Positions 36,532-48,087 of a stretch of DNA of 64,000 bases are shown piece by piece (position 1 is the stretch's first letter; every line of letters starts with the position of its first letter). Source of the DNA: Cryptomeria japonica (taxonomy: Eukaryota; Streptophyta; Pinopsida; Cupressales; Cupressaceae); the NCBI RefSeq assembly GCF_030272615.1, contig NC_081412.1, forward strand, positions 549,354,488-549,418,487, read 5' to 3'. The notes below the pieces were generated by a model. It had not been told where the DNA came from. It made no database searches and worked only from the letters and a program-made list of their open reading frames with translations. Position numbers and translations under genes: made by a program.

Positions 36532-36726
36532 ATATTAAATATTATATATGTCCAAGGGGTTGAACTTAACTCGCTAAAACACTGGGTTCTCACTCTGGAG
36601 ACCCAAGTTCAATTCCCAATAGGGACATCTGAAGTGGAATTCTAAGTTGTTTCATAGCTCTAGTCAAAAGCTATTCAAGCTTCGGCCAATTACCAATCAA
36701 AAATATATATATTAAATATTATATAT
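36532..36726 (+). mobile_element. tRNA-derived SINE with 18-bp target duplication
   Basis: The body 36550-36708 begins with a tRNA-like segment: GTCC at 36550-36553 can pair with GGAC at 36623-36626, and AGTTCAATTCC (36606-36616) resembles a polymerase III B box. A TTCTCAC anticodon-loop-like stretch hints at a Glu or similar tRNA ancestor. It is flanked by perfect 18-bp direct repeats, ATATTAAATATTATATAT, at 36532-36549 and 36709-36726, as expected for LINE-type target-primed insertion. The AT-rich surroundings raise the chance of a coincidental repeat. Confidence 0.6.
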
Positions 36727-38723
36727 AATTATATAAGAGTATAAAATATTATACATTATAGACTAATTATTAAAATATTTAGTTAAAAATAATAAATTAT
36801 TTATAATAAATAAACCAATCAACAATTAAAAAAACTAGTACTAGCAAATATCGATTTAGTTAACGAATATCAATTATTAACTGATTTTCATTAATAACGG
36901 ATATCAAATATGAAAATCAATATTCGTTAATAACAAATATCTAATATGGAAACCAATATTAATTTCCTCTAACAAAACTTGTAGCCTTGGGATTTGGCTT
37001 GGACATGCCAAACCTAGAAAGTCAACTCAAAAAACATGTTTAGAAGATTTCCTTGGTTTTCCTGACTTCGCCCATGTGGCTATCAACTTTACTTTTACCC
37101 AAAATTGGTGAAACAAAAAGGTTTTTTTAAGGAAATTGTTAGATTTCTACCAATATAAATTTTGCCTTATTTTGAATTTAATATGATAATTAATTTTTAT
37201 TTTTTACATACATTATGACTAAAGTCTTGATTTATAGGTTGATTGAAAAACATGTACAACTTTCAAATAGTTTCACATTTTTTGAATCCAAAAGACGCAA
37301 GTTACATTCTATGCTTTGTATATTATAAGGTTTTAAAAAAAAATCATAAAGTTTTGACCAAGTTATGGTGATTAGACTTACGATTTTTTTTATTGTTTTT
37401 TAAATTATAGTAAAAAATTCATAACTAATTATTTACTTGGCAAAAACTTACAAAAAAGTATGTGTCACATCTAGGCATGTGTCATCTACTTATATTTGAA
37501 GTGATATAAAAAAAATATTATGTTTTCCTTGTACTTAAGTTGGTCAGACATACACCTGTTTTTTATCTTTTTCTTGAAAAAAATTGTACTATTGTACTTG
37601 GGTTGGTCAAACATACAACTAGAAGCTTAGAAACTACATTCAATTTTTTACATATTTTTTAAATTATGTTGATAACCTATTCAAATTTTCATGTCAAATT
37701 GCCTAACTTTGTTTTTCTAAATTTTCACCACCACTTAAGGGCCTAATTTAGCCCCTTGTGAGCCTACACATACCCTTATTTACCTTTCTACTTCAATATA
37801 CCTCAACTGATCTTAAAAATATTTCATTATCCTTTTGATGCTAATTTCAATTGGATCCCTTTCATCAAAGGACTGGGCTACATAATAGCTTGGGTGATAA
37901 AAGGTTTGCAGATGTACAGATGGGGTCTCTATATTTTCATGTAAAGGGGGAAAGAATAATTGATGCTTAAATAAACCTTCCATATTAAAGTAGAAATATG
38001 AATAGGAACTTGCTAAAAGTTATCCCATATCGGGAAGATAGATTTGCTTGAAGCTAAAACTGAGATACATACCACTTGAGTCATGATCATGTCGAGTCAT
38101 TGGGTATTGATTGAATACTTCTTGTAGCAGAATATTGAAAGAAGTGTGTCATATATTCAATTATGTGAGTCTAAAGGGTCACATTGTGCATGTCGAAAAA
38201 AACTGTTGATTCCTAAAAGGCTTGCATCTTAGTAAGGGCAGTCCAAAAGTTTCACAGACGTGGGACCTAGGACTTGATTTTGTGGTTTTTAGAGTGACCT
38301 CCAAGATTTTAGAGGTTGGTTTCTCATGTTTTTAGAAAGTAATGGAAAAGGGGAAGGAGGAAAAATGTAAAAAGTGGCTAAAATAGGATAACATGCCAAT
38401 ACAAAGCTTTTACAATGCTTTAAGACCCTATTTTTGTGAGAATCATAAGGAGACATTTGTTTTTCGGAATGAGCACATCACATCACAACCCTTCATCATT
38501 GAGATGATAATGGAATGCATAAAGTGACATAGACATGGGGCATAACATTCAAATTCTCTGTGCACAAGGCACCTGCCAAGAATCGATAGAAGCACATGAA
38601 TTCTTTTGGATTTTCACAATAATTAACCATTCTTCTTATTTGTTTTCTAAGAGCATAATCTAATTCCTAATCTGAGGAAAATAGAAGAGTCAAAGATCCT
38701 ACATGAATTTTCTACAAATGTGT
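36727..38723. other. AT-rich sequence, no gene recognised
   Basis: About 2 kb without a credible reading frame. 36830-36960 contains repeated AACGAATATCAATTATTAA-like phrases that recall 34900-34935, so the microsatellite block may lie within one older repeat. Confidence 0.4.
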
Positions 38724-39642
38724 TGTTGATGGGTATGATTGGTTGTCATTGATGTCAACATAATAGTTGTCATTAGTGTCAACATGTGTTCTTGGTGTTG
38801 GTGATGCGGACCTAGAATCTTTGGTGCTCTAGAAGATGTGTTTCAATATGGATTAGTTGTGTTGATGGTCATACGGATATTTTTTTTTATCTAATGTGAT
38901 GTTGATTGATTATATTCATGTATATCTTGACTCTATTCATATTTATGTTGTATTGGGAAATATTTTTTAGGTCAGGAATTCAAGGATGTGTAGCGGCATT
39001 GGTGCAACGTGTGAGTCATGATTTGGGTCTGAAATTTGTAATGGATATAACGTGTTGATATGACCATTGATGTGGGTATGGTCTACTTCTCATTCCTTCC
39101 CACCACCAAAACGTTTAGCATTTACTTATTTTATATCTCTATCTTGGCCAACTTGGAATATTATGTTTCCTAGAAGATAGTATTTATATGAGGATGATCT
39201 AATTGTGTTAGTATGGAAAAGTATGGCATTCTTATTGAAGATATGTGAGATTGAGAAGGAAGGATCTGATTATTGATTTTGTGCAAAGTGTGTTGGTGTT
39301 GAGACACCGGATTCACTCCAGTTTTTGCAGTGTATGTTACAATGGTACATTACCTTTCTTTATTTCTTTCTTTGGCAGTGATCCTTTTCCCAGGCAATGA
39401 TCCCTCCTGCAGTGAGCATTCTAGCTTTGAGCCACCCTTTACAAAAATCACCTTAACCGGTGTTTTATATTGAGAACTAACATTCTCTGTGGTTTTTCTC
39501 TTCTTGGGTTCTCTACGTCATATCTAGTGTTTATTATGTAATGTGTTGTGCGTATGTGTTCTTCATGTTATATCTGATTTAATTAAGTCTGTTGGTTACT
39601 ATGGATGTGTGAAAGCATAGAATAAATTATTTAAGTTGTCAA
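38724..39642 (+). repeat. Truncated copia LTR, plus orientation
   Basis: It starts TGTTGATGGG at 38724, continues with GTCATTGATGTCAACA, and contains CCGGTGTTTTATATTGAGAAC and GTGGTTTTTCTC phrases typical of the related LTRs. It lacks the C-run end and stops where the minus-strand LTR begins at 39643. Confidence 0.5.
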
Positions 39643-40305
39643 TGTTGGCAACAATGCATCAAACTAAGAGAGGGGTGAATCAGTATTCTGCAACTTTTGA
39701 TCTTATTAATTTTTCCTTTAATTCACTTAATGCAAATGAATAAGAAGAATAAAATAAAGCATAATTCACACAAAAGCACCACCATAGCACAAGATTTTTT
39801 ACATGGAAAACCTAGTCAAGGGAAAAACCACAATGAGATTCTACCCACAGTAAAATGATACTCTATTAAAAGTATGTGTAAATGTTACATAGGAATGCAC
39901 ATTCATTCAGTCACAATACCTAGAGCTCACTGCTCAAATTACAAACAAGGCTACAACCCTAGAAGGCACACTACCTTACAAAAGAGTTACAAAGGTAACA
40001 TACATGAAAATGAACTATGAAATAGCATTTGAAAATGCCTAGAATAGTTATGGTTAAGCACAAAATACTATATCTTACTCGACTCTATAGAACTGCTCTA
40101 TTCTAATATTTTGCATCATACCAGAGCACAAGTCTTCACCTTGTGCACGTGTAATTGTGCACAATCGCTCATACACCAGTTCCACACAATGGTTAATCCC
40201 AAATATGATGAAACCAATGGCTCTTTTATATCTGCATCATCAAATTAAGTCACCATCATGTCAGCCCAAAAATGCATAACATGCAACATGAAGTATGTTG
40301 CTCAA
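39643..40305 (-). repeat. Minus-strand copia LTR, 3' part (split by the 14.8 kb insertion)
   Basis: On the minus strand this ends GATTCACCCCTCTCTTAG and then TTGCCAACA at 39643. It aligns with the second half of the plus-strand LTR at about 55990-56600. The other half is at 55137-55578. Together they give an LTR of about 1.1 kb. Confidence 0.85.
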
Positions 40306-40330
40306 GGGTAAGTTCACAAAGATGGGGGAC
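40306..40330 (+). repeat. Left terminal inverted repeat
   Basis: 25 bp starting GGGTAAG and ending GATGGGGGAC. Paired with 55112-55136. Confidence 0.75.
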
Positions 40331-41112
40331 TAGAAAGGGGTCTTAAGATGCCACTTTTTTTTTCTGAAATTAGCAAAGTCTAAACTTTGACAAGAAAATG
40401 AAGATAGTTAGACTCAAAATATGAGGATGGAGTAAGAACAAGAGTTGTAGTGCTCTGAGTCTACTTTCTAAACTACTAATTTTTTTTTAAAATGGTGGAG
40501 ATTGAGGGTTTCAAAAAGGGGGAGCACACAAATTTTTGTTTTTTTTTTTTTAAAAATAATATAGCATCTGGTGTGCTCCCCCTAAAATGTCAACTTTTTT
40601 TGAAATTTTTAAAATCGCTCTGGTAAGAAACTAGCTAACACCATGTAGTTTATGCCAGATTTTTTGGCTAATTTTTTAATGAATATATAATTTTTTACCA
40701 ATTTTCAAAGAGGACACTAATTTTTTAATGAAATTTGAGCATGCTCCCCCTAAAAATTTGTGAAAACTAATCAAAAAGCAAAAAAAAAAATTAAATTGTG
40801 TAGAATGGAGTCTAGTTTCTAAAAATCTATTTTTTTTCAAAATTGGATAGACAAGTAAAAATATATGGCCGAAATACGACATGTTGGTTTTTGAAAAAAG
40901 ACGGACACACTAACAAAAGAAATTATGGATGAAGACCTTAACATTATCAAAATTTAAAAACAATTATATGGTTGGATAGCTAAGAGAGAGCTTGATGATT
41001 GTGCAGTATTTATTTTATTTTATTGAAATGTGTGCAAACCTGACGGAGAGCACGAACAAAAATGTAAGAAAATTTTCAATACTTGTTGGAAAACACGTCT
41101 CAGGTCTGGGAA
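40331..41112. other. T-rich left subterminal region of the transposon
   Basis: No gene. It contains the perfect 13-bp inverted pair AGGGGGAGCACAC (40517-40529) and GTGTGCTCCCCCT (40571-40583), with a third related GCATGCTCCCCCT near 40738-40751. Confidence 0.6.
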
Positions 41113-41274
41113 GGGCATCCAAGCCTTTGGGTTGGATGCCCAAGGCAAATCCAAGCCTTTGGCTTGGTGTTTACCAAGGCACCACATTTGGCACATGCCA
41201 AATTTGGCATGCGCCAAATGAAAAAAAATTCAAAAATGCATTTGGTGTGTGCCATATTTGTCGCACACCAAATG
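41113..41274. repeat. Cluster of four hairpins/palindromes
   Basis: GGGCATCCAA (41113-41122) pairs with TTGGATGCCC (41132-41141). CCAAGCC pairs with GGCTTGG at 41151-41167. A 36-bp near-perfect palindrome on CATTTGGCACATGCC fills 41185-41220, and a second, imperfect 36-bp one on CATTTGGTGTGTG fills 41239-41274. The CATTTGGCGCATG motif recurs at 45162-45174 and inverted at 55061-55073. Confidence 0.85.
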
Positions 41275-41339
41275 AATTTCATAGCAATTTTTCATGCTAG
41301 GAAGCACAAAGTGTTCTCTCTCTTGGAATATATACATAA

Positions 41340-41750
41340 AATATATCTCTCTCACCATCCCTACCTCCACCTCCTAGGTGTCTCTAATTAATCTCTCCAT
41401 CCACCTCTCACGTCTCTCTATCCCCTCCACTCCCTATCTCTCTCTCCCCCTCTCTTAGGTGTTTCTATCCCATCCTTTCCCTCCCCATCCCTCTCTCTCT
41501 CTCCCCTCTCTTTAGTGTCTCTATCCCATCCTTTCCCTCCCCATCCCTCTCTCTCACTCTCTCATTCTCCCTATTTCCCTCTATCTCTATCTCTCCCTCT
41601 CTTTCCCTCTTACTGTCTCTCTCTCCACTTTTCTCTCTCCCTATCTCTCTCCCCCTCCCTTTGATTTTATCTATCTCTCTATCTCCCCCTCACTCTCAAG
41701 TATCTCTCCCATTATTTCTATTCTCTCCATTCTCTCCCTCCCCATATCCA

Positions 41751-41825
<75 letters not shown>

Positions 41826-44800
41826 CTTTATCTCGTAAGTCTCTCCCAGTCTCAGCCACTATCTCTCTCCCTTTCCCTCCCTCTCTCCTCCCCCTCCCTC
41901 TCTCCCTTTCTCATTATCACTCTTTCTCACTCTCCCTCTCTCCCTCTCTTCACATCTTTCTCTCTAATCTCTTATGCTCTCCTTCCATCCCTTCCTCTTA
42001 GTCAGGCTCAATCTATCTCTCACTCTCTCCTTCTCTCTCTCACCATCCCTCCCTCCCCCTCTTAGGTGTCTCTCTCACCTTCTCTCCCTCCACCTCTTAG
42101 GTCTCTCTCTCACAATCCCTCCATCCACTTCTCAGGTCTCTCTATATCTCCCCTACTCCCTATTTCTCTCAAGTCTCTCTCCTTTCTATCAAATCTCTCA
42201 CTTTCAACCTTTATCTATCTATCTCCTCCTCTCCCAGGTGTCTCTCTCCCATTATTTCTCTTGTTCCCTCTAACTCTTTTCCCTATCTTCATCTCATTCC
42301 CTCTCTCCCTCTCTATCTATCTCTCTCCTTAACTCTCATTTTGTCTCTTTCTCTTTGATTATTTCTCATTTAAGTCTCTCTCCATGTCTACCTCTATCTC
42401 TCTATCTCACTCTCCTCTCTTAGTTGTATCTCTTTCCCATTCTCTACCTCTCCCTCCCTTTCTCTTATTCCCACAAGTCTCTCTCTCTGCCATTATTTAT
42501 CTCTTAAGTTTCCCCCTTTCAACCTATATCTCTCTATCTCCCTCCCCTGTCCTATCTCTTCCCTCTCCCTCTCTCCCATTATTTCCCTCCACCCTATCTC
42601 TTTCTCCCTCCCCCATACTATCTCTACCCTCTCCCTTTCTCTATCACCTTCTCTCACTCTCTCCCTCCCCCATCCTATCTCTTCCCTCTCCCTCTCTCCC
42701 TTCCATTATTTTCCTCCACCCTATCTCTTTCTCCCTCTCCCATCCTCTCTTCTATCTCCCCCTCTCTCTTACCCTCTCTCGCTCTCTCCCTCCCCTATCC
42801 TATCTCTTCCCTCTCCCTCTCCTCTCACCCTCTCTTTCTCTCTCCCTCCCCCATCCTATCTATTTCCTCTCCCTCTCTCTCTTCCATTATTTCCCTCCAC
42901 CCTATCTCTCTCTCACTTCCATTATTTCCCTCCACCCTATCTCTCTCTCCCTCCCCCATCCTATCTCTTCCCTCTCCCTCTCTCCCATTATTTTCCTCCA
43001 ACCTATCTCTTCTCTCTCCCTCTCTCCCTTCCATTATTTCCCTCCACCTTATCTCTCTCTCACTCCCCCATCCTATATCTTCTCTCTCCCACTCTCCCAT
43101 TATTTCCCTCCACCCTATCTCTTCCATCTCCCTCTCTCCCTTCCATTATTTCCCTCCACCCTACCTATCTCTCCCTCCCCCATCCTATCACTTCCCTCTC
43201 CCTCTCTCCCATTATTTCCCTCCACCCTATCTCTTCCCTCTCCCTCTCTCCCTTCCATTATTTCCCTCCACCCTATCTCACTCTCCCTCCCCCATCCTAT
43301 CTCTTCCCTCTCCCACTCTCTCTCACCCTCTTGCACTCTCTCCCTCCCCCATCCTATCTCTTCCTTCTCCCTCTCTCCCCCCCATTATATCCCTGCACCC
43401 TATCTCTCTCTCCCTCCCCCATCCTATTTCTTCCCTCTCACCCTCTATTTCTCTCTCCCTCCCCCATCCTATCTCTTCCCTCTCCCTCTCTCTCTTCCAT
43501 TATTTCCCTCCACCCTATCTCTCTCTCCCTTCCATTATTTCCCTTCCACCCTATCTCTCTCTCCCTCCCCCATCCTATCTCTTCCCTCTCCCTCTCTCTC
43601 TTCCATTATTTCCCTCCACCCTATCTCTCTCTCCCTTCCATTATTTCCCTCCACCCTATCTCTCTCTCCCTCCCCCATCCTATCTCTTCCCTCTCCCTCT
43701 CTCCTATTATTTCCCTCCACCCTATCTCTTCCCTTTCCCTCCCTCCCTTCCATTATTTCCCTCCACCCTATTTTTCTCTCCCTCCCCCATTATTTCTCTC
43801 CACCCTATCTCTTTCCTCTCCCTCTCTCCCTTCCATTATTTCCCTCCACTCTATCTCTCTCTCCCTCCCCCATCCTATCTCTTCCCTCTCCCTCTCTCCC
43901 ATTATTTCCCTCCACTCTATCTCTACCCTCTCCCTCTCTCCCTTCCATTATTTCCCTCCACCCTATCTCTCTCTCTCTTCCTCCCCCATCGTATATCTTC
44001 CCTCTCCTCCTCTCTCTCACCCTCTCTTTCTCTCTCCCTCCCCCATCCTATCTCTTCCTTCTCCCTCTCTCCCCCCATTATCTCCCTACACCATATCTCT
44101 CCCTACCTCCCCCATCCTATCTCTTCCCTCTCCCTCTCCCCCTCTCTTTCTCTCTCCCTCTCCCATCCTATATCTTACCTCTCCCTCTCTCTTTTCCATT
44201 ATTTCCCTCCACCCTATCTCTCTCTCCCTTCCATTATTTCCCTCCACCCTATCTCTTCCCTCTCCCTCTCCTGCTTCCATTATTTCCCTCCACCCTATCT
44301 CTCTCTCTCCCTCCCCTATCCTATCTCTTCCCTCTCTCTCTCCCAATATTTTCCTCCACCCTATCTCTTTTGTCTCCCTCTCCCCCTTCCATTATTTCCC
44401 TCCACCCTATCTCTTTCTCCCTCCCCCATCCTATCTCTTCCCTCTCCCTCTCTTCCATTATTTCCCTCCACCCTATCTATTCCATCTCCCTCTCTCCCTT
44501 CCATTATTTCTCTCCACCCTATCTCTCTCTCTCCCTCCCCCATCCTATCTTTTCCCTCTCCCCCTCTCTCTCGCCCTCTCTCGCTCTCTCCTTCACCCAT
44601 CCTATCTCTTCCTTCTCCCTCTCTCCCCCCATTATCTCCCTGCATCCTATCTCTATCTCCCTCCCCCATCCTATTTCTTCCCTCTCCCTCTCCCTCTCCC
44701 TCTCACCCTCTCTTTCTCTCTCCCTCCCCCATCTTATCTCTTCCCTCTCCCTCTCTCTTCCATTATTTCCCTCCACCCTATCTCTCTCTCCCTTTCATTA

Positions 44801-45130
44801 TTTCCCTCCACCCTATCTCTCTCTCTCTACCCCATCCTATCTCTCCCATTATTTCCCTCCATCCTCTCCCTCTCCCTCTCCCTCTCCCTCTCACCATCTC
44901 TTTGTCTCTCCCTCCCCCATCCTATCTCCTCCCTCTCCCTCTCTCCCTTCCATTATTTCCCTCCACCCTATCTCTCTCTCCCTCCCCCATCCTATCTCTT
45001 CCCTCTCCCTCTCTCCCATTATTTCCCTTTACCCTATCTCTTCCCTCTCCCTCTCTCTCTCTCACTCTCTCTTTCCCTCTCCCCTCTCTCTCCCATTGTT
45101 TTCATGCCCCCTCTCTTTGTCCCTCTCTCT
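41340..45130. repeat. CT-rich minisatellite, ~3.8 kb
   Basis: Almost pure pyrimidine on the plus strand. It begins with degenerate CT and a clean (TC)n run at about 41752-41821, then from about 42570 becomes a ~70-bp unit (CCATTATTTCCCTCCACC, then CTATCTCTCTCTCCCTCCC, then CCATCCTATCTCTTCCC) repeated dozens of times with indels. Stop codons need purines, so a 938-codon open frame (42384-45200) and others arise; these are not genes. Confidence 0.95.
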
Positions 45131-45826
45131 TTTTCCCCATTTGTTGAATCTTGATAGAGAGCATTTGGCGCATGACATATGGTCTGCCCTTGAAAAATAG
45201 TAAAAAGGGACATTGGACCAATGAATCTACCCCACATTCTCTGGTCATGTTTGCTGCTAGATCTGATAACAACAAATATATGCCTTTTGATGTTGTTGAC
45301 ATATCATAACATATTCCATCACCATTTGGCTACCTTTTTTATCGTTGCATAATGTAGAAGATAATAATTTGAAGTTTTTGTTGTGATTTTTATCATATGA
45401 GGTATTTTTTGTTATGGTTTTATAATTTATATGTCCATTATGAGGTCCTTTGTTTAAATTTCATAATAAGAAATAACTAGAGATCAATGCAAGTATAATA
45501 TAATGAGTGCAATTATAGCAAAGAAAGTTACATTCAATAATATTTTCATTATGTGTTTTTATTTGTTTAAATTTCATAATATATAATTTAACTGTAGATC
45601 AATAATATAGAATAATAAAATGAGTGCATTCATGTTAATAATTTCATAATTTAGAGTACATTATTTTCATATTTTAGAGTATATAATTTTCATAATTTAG
45701 AGTATATGATTTACATAACATAAGTTATGATTTTTGTAATTTACAATTTTAGAGTAAATGATTTTTGTAACAAAAGTTATGAACTTATCTCTACATCTTG
45801 TGCCCACACATGTAGAATTCATCATC
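45131..45826. other. Spacer before the plus-strand gene
   Basis: It contains CATTTGGCGCATG at 45162-45174 and AT-rich sequence with repeated ATTTTAGAGTATATGATTT phrases (45650-45760). An acceptor-like CACATGTAG precedes the first conserved ATG, so an upstream exon may lie here. Confidence 0.4.
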
Positions 45827-47967
45827 ATGCCAAGGAAACTAGTAAAAATTCTAACACCTGATGAGCATGAAGCAAAAAGAGAAAGAATGAGGCTCCTTCA
45901 TGAAGGAAGGAAATTGAACACTATAGAAGAAGAAGAGGAACATGAAATATCCATGTAAGAGAAGAGAGATATTGAATTGGCATCACAAAGGCAACAGATA
46001 CAAAATCTTCGTGCTATGAGACAATTGAACCATGAAGTTGGGGGCACATCATCTACCAAGCGTCAAGTTGAAGGCACACCATCTACAACATCTCATGTTG
46101 AATGCACATATTCTAAAACATCTCAAATTACAAGTACATCACCAATACCATTATCCTCAAATATTGGAGTTACATCATCTTCTATATCTCACATTGCAAG
46201 TACATCACACACAACTTCAAATGTTGGAGTTACACCATCATTTTCATCTTGGATTGAAGGTATGCCATCTATCCAAAATGTTGTTAACATTCCTAATATT
46301 GAGACAACTCAAACTTTGAGAGCACCTCCTAGAATTTTGCATAGAAAGCCTAAGTATTTGATTGATATTGATACTAATATTTTGCAACCAATGGTTGATA
46401 AGATTCCAAAGTGTACTTGTCAAAGATATGCTAACCAAATATGGAGATTATATTTTGAGAAGTTAAATGAGACCAAAAGATGTCAACTATTTGTTGAAAT
46501 GATGAGAAATCTGAAATTTAGGCCCATCATGAGAGCACCGGATGATTCAAGTGATTAATTAATTGTGATGAATCTAATGACTGCATATGAGAGTGTGGGT
46601 TCTACATCATGCATGAAAGATAGCAATGTCACATGACATGTCCTCGCATGAACAATAGGAAGCACTCAAACCAATAAATCTTGGCACATTAGAAAGACAA
46701 GTAAAGCAATGAAAATAAGTATTAAATCCCTAATGAGAGCCATGGGAAGGCATGAAAGATTTGAAGATCCAAATGACAAATAATTATGGGCATTCTCTGG
46801 TAGGATACTGCGAAAAGATAAAGCAATTGTTGAAGCCTTCAAATCCTTAATTGAATAATTTCTGAAGACTAACATAAGGGTCTCTCCTAATCAAAGAGAT
46901 GTTGTTAGGAGGAGAATTGGTAGTGAGATCCACGATCTACATCTGAAGCATTTTTTTGATATGACTCAAACGTAATTTTTTGCCAAATTTTTACAAATGT
47001 ATCCTCAAATTAAAATTAGTCAAAGATTTTTTGAAATGGCAAAACCTTTTTATGTCAAAATAAATCACACATGCACTACTTTTTGTTGTAGAGTACATAT
47101 TGAATTTTCTAATCATTATGATGTTTATCGACATATATGTGTAGATTTTCATACTAATAATATTTTGTAGGAATGTAGCATAAAGGCTCCACCTAGATGA
47201 TAATAACATTGCAAAATACGAGGATTGTTGTACATTTATAGGATCGAGTGAGCTACACTCTTTTAGAAGCTCTAATGCAGGTTCATGACTATACATACGC
47301 GACATATGGTGTGCTTTTGTTCATCTTGTGCAAATGAATTATGGAACGAGTGCAAGTCAAAGGAGTGGGTCGACAAATGGTGTATAAGAATTCTGAGCCC
47401 ACTTGAGACATATCGACTCTCGGTAGCATTGCAACTCACACAAATGGAAGCATTAGTTGACTTTCACCATGCATCAGATCTAGTCCAACCAGGTAAATTA
47501 TCTACATACATATTTTATATAATTCATTTTATATCTATTTGTTCACTCTATTCATGTACATAAATGCAAATATTATTGTAGGGTATGTTTATATAGTTAT
47601 TGCAATTGAAGACAATGAAGAAGGAACATATTATTATCTATATCGTTGTGTGGAGGCAAAAAAGAAATTGGATGGCTCTATGGTAGATGGTGAAAACATT
47701 GAATACCCTACAGGATCATTCGTTGTTACTGGTACATGGCTTAGGAGGTACAAATTGAGGAAATCTAGCTTGTGGTTATTTGAGGACTTTGAGACATAGA
47801 GAAAGATTATTCATTATTCGAACCTTGTGGTGGCATCAAATGTTCACTTGACTAAATATGGGGGTAGACCACTGAACTGGAACCTATAGAAGGTTCGTGA
47901 GTCTAACCATGAGGAAATTCTTAACATAATAAAGAGTAGAGAGGATCAAGATGGTTCATTGAATTGA
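45827..47967 (+). pseudogene. Candidate transposase (family T), internally deleted
   Basis: Starts MPRKLVKILTPDEHEAKRER at 45827 and has a Ser/Thr-rich linker of degenerate repeats (46030-46300). Then come CTCQRYANQIWRLYF and, at about 46790-47110, LWAFSGRILRKDKAIVEAF and NIRVSPNQRDVVRRRIG, then FCCRVHIEFSNHYDVY. These align with the VSPN and GRI blocks at 33540-33720. Downstream, IGSSELHSFRSS and MVCFCSSCANELW (47230-47400) correspond to the tail of the split gene. The section with WSD and GHGKGEHDG is missing, so a deletion near 47180-47215 removed the putative catalytic core. An 89-bp GT-AG intron (47493-47581) joins in frame to the last exon (EEGTYYYLYRCVEAKK), ending TGA 47967. Several TAA and TAG stops. 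Confidence 0.6.
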
Positions 47968-48087
47968 ATGTAAATGCAATAAATTAAACAGTAATATCAA
48001 GATTATTTGGATATATGTACATGTGACCTGTAATTTGTAGAAATGAAATATTATAGGAATTGTAGTATTAAATGTTGTCATGAGATA

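Noticed and set aside
36550-36626. A functional tRNA gene
   Set aside because: The D and anticodon arms do not fold well. The acceptor and B-box traces plus the flanking duplication fit a SINE head instead.
42384-45200. A 938-codon open frame and several 70-600 codon companions on both strands
   Set aside because: Pure pyrimidine composition forbids stop codons. The translation is Ser, Leu, Pro, Ile and Tyr repeats with no domain.
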